Shown here piece after piece: positions 31,229-37,498 of a DNA stretch of 37,498 nucleotides. The notes under the pieces were generated by a model. It had not been told where the DNA came from. It saw only the letters and a list, made by a program, of their open reading frames with translations, and did not search any database. Origin of the DNA: Zoogloea oleivorans (GTDB lineage Bacteria > Pseudomonadota > Gammaproteobacteria > Burkholderiales > Rhodocyclaceae); contig NZ_SDKK01000036.1 of NCBI RefSeq assembly GCF_008107625.1, positions 1-37,498 of the forward strand, written 5' to 3'. A program made the position numbers and the translations under genes. Positions within the stretch are counted from its first letter, which is position 1; every line of letters starts with the position of its first letter.

Positions 31229-31861
31229 ATGAAAAAAAGACCGGGCTTGATTCGCCGCACACTCACCACAATGCTTATTGCAACGGCGGGTATTGCCGGC
31301 AGCGCGCAAGCATCGATCGTCAATCTTGAAGGTGTGACGTCTTGCTACGATTTGGACTGCAATAATGTCCAAGGCTTCGATTTTTCATTTTTTGCTGCGG
31401 GCTGGGGCGTCAGCGACGACGGCAACAATTACTTCAACCGTAATGGCCGCAGCGCCAGTGAAGGGTTGGTTGGGGCCCGTGGCGCCCGCGATGCGACATC
31501 TACGCTCTATGTTTCGATGACGCAGTCTGGTGGCGGCGCATTTGATCTTGGCCAACTTGATATGGCGACTGGGTACTCGGGCTTCGCCGGCAATGCGATG
31601 ATTGAGGTTATCGGTAGCTTGTCAGGGGGCGGGCAGATTTCGGAGCTGATCGAAGTGTCTTCGGCATGGAATACTTTTTTTCTGACGGGCTTCACGGGAG
31701 TGACCGAAGTCACGTTCCTCACGCGTAATGCGGTGGCCGGTGTCAGCATCGACAATCTGAATAGCGAAGGTCGCGGGACCGTGCCTGAGCCTGGTTCTCT
31801 GGCCCTCATTGGCTTGGGACTTGCCGGCCTGATCGAGCGACGTCGCCGCAAATCGGCCTGA
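31229..31861 (+). CDS. PEP-CTERM sorting domain protein, secreted
   Basis: A 210-aa exported protein. It has a signal peptide (MKKRPGLIRRTLTTMLIATAGIAGSAQA) and a C-terminal PEP-CTERM sorting signal: VPEPGSLALIGLGLAG, then a basic ERRRRKSA tail. This tripartite signal is processed by exosortase A in exopolysaccharide-producing Gram-negatives. The middle region (two Cys in CYDLDC, rich in Gly, Asn, Ser) has no domain I recognise; it is probably a surface or matrix protein. GATGGGA lies 7 nt before the ATG at 31229; ATG 31220 is an alternative start. No exosortase or EPS genes are in the window. Confidence 0.88.
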   Translation: MKKRPGLIRRTLTTMLIATAGIAGSAQASIVNLEGVTSCYDLDCNNVQGFDFSFFAAGWGVSDDGNNYFNRNGRSASEGLVGARGARDATSTLYVSMTQSGGGAFDLGQLDMATGYSGFAGNAMIEVIGSLSGGGQISELIEVSSAWNTFFLTGFTGVTEVTFLTRNAVAGVSIDNLNSEGRGTVPEPGSLALIGLGLAGLIERRRRKSA

Positions 31862-31931
31862 TGACGCATGGCAAAGAACAGGGCCCCTTCGGGGGGCAGG
31901 TCCGCAGTCTGAAGGTGGCGCATTAGAGGCC

Positions 31932-32014
31932 GTGGGTCGGACTTCAGTCCGACAACGCCGGTTCAGCTGGCGGTGCGGGTTCCGCCGACTGAGTCGGACT
32001 GAAGTCCGACCCAC
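31932..32014. repeat. REPIN 8 with extended spacer
   Basis: REP arms at 31932-31953 and 31993-32014 are perfect, but the spacer is 39 nt instead of 21-22. The spacer includes CGGTTCAGCTGGCGGTGCGG, which also occurs in the spacer of the element at 32518, showing common descent. Confidence 0.8.
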
Positions 32015-32071
32015 GGGGGCGATCCCGGTCAGCGGCACATCGTCTGCACCGCCCGCCGGGATGGATGGCTT

Positions 32072-32419
32072 TTACGCTTTCGTGGACGGGTCCGCGTCGT
32101 CCTTTTTGGCCGTTTTCTGATCCGGCTCGCGGGCGCCGAAGGCCTGGAACATGGAAAAGAACGAATGCGTGAAGGCGTCGTGCATTTTTTCCATGTCGGT
32201 GACCATGTGTTCCCACGCGTCCACGCCGGAGGCCTTCATTTCATCCAGCTTTACGGTGGCAACTTTGGATTGCTCACGCAGCTTGACCATCTCGTCCTTG
32301 TATTTCTGACGGGCTTCTTCCTTGGCTTCCTTGGCCGTGGCCTCCAGGTCGTGCATTTTCTTGTTCAGCTTGTCGAGTTGAACTTCCATCTTGTCGATGT
32401 ATTCGGCGCGTTTTGACAT
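32072..32419 (-). CDS. Small coiled-coil protein, sll1863-like stress response family
   Basis: A 115-aa, highly charged protein starting MSKRAEYIDKMEVQLDKLNKK. Residues 5-65 are a long heptad-rich coiled coil (KLNKKMHDLEATAKEAKEEARQKYKDEMVKLREQ), followed by a helical region with Trp and Met (GVDAWEHMVTDMEKMHDAFTHSFFSMFQAF) and an acidic, Lys-rich tail. The pattern agrees with the sll1863 stress family, found near genes for stress or membrane protection; its function is unknown. Phasin-like proteins look similar, so the family call is moderate. The longer frame to 32533 is unlikely because it runs into REPIN 9. Confidence 0.7.
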   Translation of the reverse strand: MSKRAEYIDKMEVQLDKLNKKMHDLEATAKEAKEEARQKYKDEMVKLREQSKVATVKLDEMKASGVDAWEHMVTDMEKMHDAFTHSFFSMFQAFGAREPDQKTAKKDDADPSTKA

Positions 32420-32517
32420 TGTGATAAGCCCTTGCTGTTGAAAGTGATGGTCGGGAAACAAGGGCAGAATGTTCATAAAGCGGGGGAGGGTCTGTACGGT
32501 CTCGCACAAAAGGGGCC

Positions 32518-32618
32518 GTGGGTCGGACTTCACTCCGACAGCGCAGGTTCAGCCGACAGCCCCGGTTCAGCTGGCGGTGCGGGTTTAGCTGGTTGAGTCG
32601 GACTGAAGTCCGACCCAC
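32518..32618. repeat. REPIN 9, long-spacer variant at the cytochrome c 3' end
   Basis: Left arm 32518-32539 has one mismatch (TTCACTCC for TTCAGTCC); the right arm 32597-32618 is perfect. The 57-nt spacer contains a duplicated GGTTCAGC block and shares about 20 nt with REPIN 8. It ends 15 nt from the stop codon of the cytochrome gene. Confidence 0.75.
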
Positions 32619-32633
32619 AGAGGATGCTTGTCT

Positions 32634-33305
32634 TCAGGGTTGCTGTTTGCCGAGGTATTGCAGGTAGGCGACCAGTTCCCAGATCTGTTCTTCGGTAAAG
32701 GCGGCGCCCCACGGCGGCATCACGTCGGCGCCCTGGCGGCCTTTGTAGATGGTTTCGTAGGCCATTTCGGCGGGCAGATCGGTGCGGCCCTTGAAGTCGG
32801 GGGCGCGGCCGCCGATGCCTTCGAAGCCGTGGCAGTAGCCGGCACAGGTCTTGGCGAAGCGGCGTTTGCCGGCGTTGATGCGGGTTTCGTCGTTGAGATC
32901 GAAAGGCGCCAGCGGGCCGGTGCTCTGGCCGCCGGGGGTGGCGGCGAGGCGCTTCACGTAGGCCACCAGTTGTTCGATCTCGGTGCTTTCGAGCACGGTG
33001 CCCCACGGCGGCATGGCCTTGTCGCCGTGCTTGCCGTGGATGATGCGGTCGCGGATCTTGTCTTCGGCGAGGTCGCTGCGCGCGGTGAGTTTCGGCCCGT
33101 AGCTGGCGCCGCTGCCGCTGCCGGCCACGCCGGCGCCGTGCTCGCCGTGGCAGCTCACGCACAGCTGGTCGAAACGGGCCCGGCCGGCGGCGATGCGGGC
33201 CTTGCCTTCATCGGCGGGAGGCGCCACGGCGCCAAGGTCGGCGATCAGGGCGAGGAGCAGGGCGGCGGGGGCGAGGCGTTGCAGGATTACGCGGATGGGG
33301 TTCAT
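32634..33305 (-). CDS. Periplasmic di-heme cytochrome c with one CX3CH site
   Basis: A 223-aa exported protein. The signal peptide covers about residues 1-26 (MNPIRVILQRLAPAALLLALIADLGAVA). Two class I cytochrome c domains follow. The first has a standard heme site, Cys49-Val-Ser-Cys52-His53, with Met98 (AMPPW) as the likely sixth ligand. The second reads Cys154-Ala-Gly-Tyr-Cys158-His159, a CX3CH motif with one extra residue, with Met196 (VMPPW). It follows the PQQ dehydrogenase gene after 121 nt on the same strand and is the probable electron acceptor of that enzyme. The start is fixed by the signal peptide, with GAGAG upstream. Confidence 0.9.
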   Translation of the reverse strand: MNPIRVILQRLAPAALLLALIADLGAVAPPADEGKARIAAGRARFDQLCVSCHGEHGAGVAGSGSGASYGPKLTARSDLAEDKIRDRIIHGKHGDKAMPPWGTVLESTEIEQLVAYVKRLAATPGGQSTGPLAPFDLNDETRINAGKRRFAKTCAGYCHGFEGIGGRAPDFKGRTDLPAEMAYETIYKGRQGADVMPPWGAAFTEEQIWELVAYLQYLGKQQP

Positions 33306-33375
33306 TTTTTTCTCTCTGTCCGTATAAGGAAAAAGGGGTGCGGCGTCCGGAGGCAGGCGCCACACCCTATAAACA

Positions 33376-33407
33376 GCACGACTGGCCGCGTCCGGCCCGG
33401 GTCGTGC
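33376..33407 (-). other. Hairpin between PQQ dehydrogenase and cytochrome c genes
   Basis: GCACGAC (33376-33382) pairs with GTCGTGC (33401-33407), with GGCC/GGCC pairing inside. No T-run follows on the minus strand. It probably protects the upstream message or sets relative expression rather than ending transcription. Confidence 0.4.
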
Positions 33408-33426
33408 CGCGGAGCAAAAACGGTGC

Positions 33427-35094
33427 TTACTCGAGGGTGAAGCCGATCAGGGCAGCGCCGCCCGGCAGGTCCTTGATCTGCGGGAAGGCGCCGGCCAGGA
33501 AGCCCGGGGCGTGGGAGCCGAGGCCGGTCGGGATGACGATGTATTGCTTGCCCTTGACCGCGTAGCTCACCGGGCCGCCGCGGGCGCCGGAGCCGGCGTT
33601 GAAGCGCCACAGCTCCTTGCCGTTGTCGGCGTCGTAGGCGTACAGGCGGCCTTCCATGTCGCCGGTGAAGACCAGCCCGCCGGCGGTGGTCAGCACGCTG
33701 GACAGGGGCGGCAGCTCGTAGCGGATGCTCCACTTGAGCTTGCCGGTCAGCGGGTCGCGGGCATCCAGGCGGCCGTCAGGCTTCTTGCCGTTGGGCGGCG
33801 GCACCAGCTTGATCTCGTCGATGCCCAGCGACAGCGAGGAGATGGCGGTCAGATTGGACGGGTCGTCCTTGCCGGAGACCACTTCGTTGCACACCTCCAT
33901 GGCGTGGGAGTACCACAGGCCGGTGCCCGGGTTGTAGGCGCCATGGTTCCAGCTGCGCGCGCCGAGCAGGTTGGGGCACAGCAGTTCGCGCTTGCCCGGC
34001 TGGGGACGGCGCGGTTCGATGAGGGCGCCGGTCTTGGGGTCGATGCCCTTGGCCCAGTTCATGTTCTCGGCAAACTGCCAGACGTTTTCGAGGGAGCCGT
34101 CGGTCTTGTCCATGACGAACACGAAGCCGCTCTTGTTGAGGTGGACGATCACGTCCTTGCCGTCTTTCTTGACCAGCAGGGCCTCGTAGGCGGAGTCGAA
34201 GTCCCAGGTGTCGTGGGGGATTTCCTGGCGGTGCCACTTGAGCTTGCCGGTCTTGGGGTCGATGGCGAGCAGGGTGGCGGTGTACTTGTTGTCGCCCTCG
34301 CGGCCGGGGGTGTAGTAGTCGGGGGCGGCATTGGAGGTGCCGATGTAGATGGTGTCGGTGCTCTCGTCGTAGGTGCCGGGCATCCACGCCGAGCCGCCGC
34401 CCACCTTGCCGCTGTCGCCGGGCCAGCTGGCCGGGTCGTTCTTGATGACTTCAAAGTTCCACACCGGCTTGCCGGTGTCGGCATTTACCGCGTAGATCTT
34501 GCCGGCGATGGGCTGATCGCCCCCGGTGGTGCCACCGAAGAGCACGTCACCGGCCAGCTGCGGCGGGGCCGAGAACAGCGCGCCGTACTGGCTCTTGGGG
34601 TCGGTCAGCTGGGTGCTCCACACTTCCTTGCCGGTCTTCTGGTCGAGGGCGATGAAGCGCCCGTCGAGGCTGCCGATGAAGACCTTGCCGCGGCCCACCG
34701 TCACGCCGCGGCTGGCCGAGGCGTAGAAGGCCTGCTTGGCGATCGGGTTGAGCTTGGCGGTGTAGTGCCACAGGGTCTTGCCGGTGGCGGCATCCACCGC
34801 CCAGGCGTTGTTGTCGGCCGAGATGTAGTACAGCACCCCGTCGAGCACGATGGGGGTGGCCTGCAGGCCGTGGGTGATGTTGCCTGGCTGGTGGATCCAC
34901 GCCACCTTGAGCTTCTTGACGTTGTTCTTGTTGATCTGGGTGAGCGGGCTGTAGCGCCACGCGTTGTAGCTGCGGTGGTATTGCGGCCAGTTGTCCGGGT
35001 CGGCATAGCCGGGGCGGGTTTCGGCGGCACAGGCGGCGCCAGCGATCAGCAGCGCGCCGGCACAGGCGGCCAGGCGGAATTGGGGTTTTTTCAT
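33427..35094 (-). CDS. PQQ-dependent alcohol dehydrogenase (quinoprotein), periplasmic
   Basis: A 555-aa eight-bladed propeller quinoprotein with a signal peptide (about 1-23, ending AACA). Propeller motifs repeat as DAATGKTLWHY, DQKTGKEVWS, NADTGKPVWNF, DPKTGKLKWH and DADNGKELWRF. By alignment with methanol/ethanol dehydrogenases, Asn255 (IGTSNAAPD) and Asp298 (HDTWDFD) are the metal ligand and catalytic base. Asp300, two residues on, is the extra Asp associated with lanthanide-using enzymes. The usual metal-ligand Glu is replaced by Asp193 (GGDQPIAG), and the vicinal Cys-Cys near PQQ is absent (YASASRG). AAGGAA favours the ATG at 35094. Probable electron acceptor: the cytochrome downstream. 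Substrate unknown; the shared regulatory sites with aco suggest a small alcohol such as 2,3-butanediol or ethanol. Confidence 0.9.
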   Translation of the reverse strand: MKKPQFRLAACAGALLIAGAACAAETRPGYADPDNWPQYHRSYNAWRYSPLTQINKNNVKKLKVAWIHQPGNITHGLQATPIVLDGVLYYISADNNAWAVDAATGKTLWHYTAKLNPIAKQAFYASASRGVTVGRGKVFIGSLDGRFIALDQKTGKEVWSTQLTDPKSQYGALFSAPPQLAGDVLFGGTTGGDQPIAGKIYAVNADTGKPVWNFEVIKNDPASWPGDSGKVGGGSAWMPGTYDESTDTIYIGTSNAAPDYYTPGREGDNKYTATLLAIDPKTGKLKWHRQEIPHDTWDFDSAYEALLVKKDGKDVIVHLNKSGFVFVMDKTDGSLENVWQFAENMNWAKGIDPKTGALIEPRRPQPGKRELLCPNLLGARSWNHGAYNPGTGLWYSHAMEVCNEVVSGKDDPSNLTAISSLSLGIDEIKLVPPPNGKKPDGRLDARDPLTGKLKWSIRYELPPLSSVLTTAGGLVFTGDMEGRLYAYDADNGKELWRFNAGSGARGGPVSYAVKGKQYIVIPTGLGSHAPGFLAGAFPQIKDLPGGAALIGFTLE

Positions 35095-35122
35095 GGTCAT
35101 ATTCCTTTTTATTCCGCAGGGC

Positions 35123-36259
35123 TCAGAACGTGAAGTTGATACCGGCATTCACCAGCGTGGCGGTATTGCCGACACTCGGCACTCCGGCGGCAACGATGCT
35201 GGTCTTGATCGTCGCCGCGCTGTCTGCATCCACGATGGCCATCTGCACATAAATCGTGGTGTCGGCGCGCAGGGCAAAGTCGTTGCTCAGCACGATGTTG
35301 CGGGTGTGGTCCTTGCTGTTGCGCTTGTCCTTGTTGTCGTAATAGGCAAGGGTCGCGGTGTTTTGCGGATGCCATTTCCAGTCCACGCCGACGCCCATCG
35401 CATTGACGTTGGAGACATTGGCGCCGGTACTCAACTGGTTCTTGGCGTTGAGGTAATTGGCCTTGAAGGTGAAATCGCCAAAGGGCACCGCGATGCCGAG
35501 CCCGCCGTGCTTGACGTTGTCGTTGGCGGTGGCTTCGTCCTTGATGACCTGATAGGAGGCTGACAGGATGACCGGGCCGGTATAGGAGGCGCCGGCCGCC
35601 AGCACGGTGTTCTTGTCCATGCTGCCGGCCTTGCCGCCGGGCGACCACAGCACGCCGAAATTGACCGGGCCAATCGTGTTGCGATACTGGATCGCATTGC
35701 TGAAGAAAATACCGACGTCGTTATTGGTATTGCGCTCGGTGCCCGGGGCGCCGGCGGTGGCCGCGTACTGGTTGTAGGCCCAGGCGTAAAGATTGGAGAA
35801 TTGCTCCTTGAAGGCACGCGGTTCGGTGGCGATATGGGCCAGCAGGGCGGGGCCATATTGGCGGCCAAACGTCACACTGCCCCAGTCGCCCCGCAGGCCC
35901 AGGTTGGCCTGACGACGGAAGAAGGGGGTGCCAGTGCCGTCTGCATCACCCGTGCCGTGAAACTTGCCGTTATTGGTATCGAAATGGGCTTCCAGATTGA
36001 AGAAGCCTTCCAGACCCTTGCCGAGATCCCGGTCGCCCTTGAAACCCAGTACGGTCTGGCGCAAGCCGCTGGTTTCCATGGAGGTCTTGCTCTGGCCGGT
36101 CGGGTCGGCCTTGCTCTGATACAGCAAGCCGGCATCGATGATGCCGTATATCGAGACGTTGTTTTCCGCCATTACCGGTACCGATGCAGTCAATAGCAGC
36201 AGCGCGGCGGAGATGTTCTTCCTTTTCAGGCGGCGCGAAACGGGTGTGTGCTGAAGCAT
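35123..36259 (-). CDS. Outer-membrane porin, first gene of the PQQ dehydrogenase operon
   Basis: A 378-aa porin of the Gram-negative porin (Porin_4/OmpC-like) family. It has an N-terminal signal peptide (cut after VMA before ENNVSIYG), the motif NNVSIYGIIDAGLLY, GLRQTVLGFKGDRDLGKGLEGFFNLEAHFD, RRQANLGLRGDWGSVTFGRQYGP, and the C-terminal strand ATLVNAGINFTF ending in Phe. AGGAGACATTC precedes the ATG at 36259. The PQQ dehydrogenase starts 28 nt downstream, so porin, dehydrogenase and cytochrome are one unit for uptake and periplasmic oxidation of an alcohol. A sigma-54 promoter lies about 95 bp upstream. It is only distantly similar to the porin at 3851. Confidence 0.92.
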   Translation of the reverse strand: MLQHTPVSRRLKRKNISAALLLLTASVPVMAENNVSIYGIIDAGLLYQSKADPTGQSKTSMETSGLRQTVLGFKGDRDLGKGLEGFFNLEAHFDTNNGKFHGTGDADGTGTPFFRRQANLGLRGDWGSVTFGRQYGPALLAHIATEPRAFKEQFSNLYAWAYNQYAATAGAPGTERNTNNDVGIFFSNAIQYRNTIGPVNFGVLWSPGGKAGSMDKNTVLAAGASYTGPVILSASYQVIKDEATANDNVKHGGLGIAVPFGDFTFKANYLNAKNQLSTGANVSNVNAMGVGVDWKWHPQNTATLAYYDNKDKRNSKDHTRNIVLSNDFALRADTTIYVQMAIVDADSAATIKTSIVAAGVPSVGNTATLVNAGINFTF

Positions 36260-36351
36260 GAATGTCTCCTCTTGTTTTTTTCGTCCCGGAATACCAGTCC
36301 GGAACGCTGGAACTCCACCGGCCTGAAATAGCCGACGGGCAAGAGGGGAAT

Positions 36352-36367
36352 TGCAACTTCCTTGCCA
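36352..36367 (-). promoter_or_regulatory. Sigma-54 (-24/-12) promoter of the porin-PQQ dehydrogenase operon
   Basis: On the minus strand the sequence reads TGGCAAGGAAGTTGCA: GG and GC are 10 nt apart, and the -12 element TTGCA is a perfect match. Predicted start near 36341, leader about 80 nt. Confidence 0.75.
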
Positions 36368-36420
36368 GAAATGAAATTCCGCTTTCAATCAGGAAAAAGA
36401 CCCGGGTCGCAGGGAAATAA

Positions 36421-36469
36421 AGAGACAGGTGTCTCAATTGGGCTTGCGACGCGAGAGACAAACGTCTCT
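36421..36469. promoter_or_regulatory. Putative AcoR-type enhancer sites at the porin-PQQ operon
   Basis: Site 1 AGAGACAGGTGTCTCA (36421-36436) is the reverse complement of the core of the site at 23706. Site 2 AGAGACAAACGTCTCT (36454-36469) matches 23728-23743 at 14 of 16 bases and has perfect 6-bp arms. The starts are 33 bp apart, three helical turns. They lie 55-105 bp behind the sigma-54 promoter at 36352. Confidence 0.6.
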
Positions 36470-36490
36470 TTGTCGCGCACAGCTATTCCC

Positions 36491-36522
36491 GTGGGGCGGT
36501 CACAGTCCGGCAAAGCCGCCCC
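36491..36522. repeat. Possible strongly diverged REP with a GC hairpin
   Basis: GTGGGGCGGTCACAGTCCGG (36491-36510) keeps the GTGG foot and CAGTCCG of the REP family. GGGGCGG (36493-36499) can pair with CCGCCCC (36516-36522). It lies between the divergent porin and thiC genes. The rest of the 340-bp gap beyond the sigma-54 elements shows nothing else I can name. Confidence 0.4.
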
Positions 36523-36548
36523 GGGGGGCATGGCCTGATATTTGCTGA

Positions 36549-37498
<950 letters not shown>

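Noticed and set aside
36491-36522. Intrinsic terminator between porin and thiC
   Set aside because: The hairpin has no T-run on either strand and lies between divergent 5' ends. A decayed REP is more likely.

Overview
The window looks like chromosomal DNA of a high-GC betaproteobacterium. A Rhodocyclales relative (Thauera/Azoarcus type) is my best guess, from the gene families (protocatechuate 4,5-dioxygenase, DctPQM and Bug-type binding proteins, GG-ending ThiS next to LipA, acoXABC with AcoR, a PEP-CTERM protein) and from a dense family of REP-type palindromes between genes. I could not run a search, so the genus is a guess.

Bases 1-17030 form an aromatic/hydroaromatic catabolic region. 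A LysR regulator diverges from ligAB (protocatechuate 4,5-cleavage). Next come a VOC/HPPD-like protein, a porin facing a TRAP transporter (dctQ, dctM, dctP), a TerC membrane protein, two universal stress proteins, an orphan Bug/TctC binding protein, a shikimate dehydrogenase, a type II dehydroquinase, an IclR regulator, a dehydroshikimate dehydratase fused to an HPPD-like domain (QuiC type), and an MFS transporter. Together these read as uptake of quinate/shikimate-like acids, conversion to 3-dehydroshikimate and protocatechuate, then ring opening. A 13-bp motif shared by the iclR-quiC and porin-TRAP intergenic regions suggests one IclR regulon.

Bases 17102-25850 hold acetoin catabolism. acoX-acoA-acoB-acoC (minus strand) is followed on the same strand by lipA-thiS-thiG, which supply the lipoate and thiamine cofactors the complex needs. 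The sigma-54 activator AcoR diverges upstream. A -24/-12 promoter precedes acoX, and paired GAGACA/TGTCTC palindromes lie behind it. The same pair of palindromes and another -24/-12 promoter precede the porin/PQQ-dehydrogenase/cytochrome c operon (36259 down to 32634), which suggests that AcoR, or a close paralogue, controls both.

Bases 25999-30500 hold a MocR/GntR-type PLP regulator diverging from a BenE-type permease, a decayed remnant of a YggS/PLPBP gene, and glyA. Bases 30501-32620 are repeat-rich and carry a PEP-CTERM protein and a small coiled-coil protein. thiC begins at 36600 and runs off the end.

The most unusual non-coding content is the REP/REPIN family (seven near-complete pairs plus single, decayed and composite copies, most at gene 3' ends) and two separate arrays of 11-12 units with a 21-bp period, each next to a REP element. 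No RAYT transposase, tRNA, rRNA, CRISPR or insertion sequence was found.
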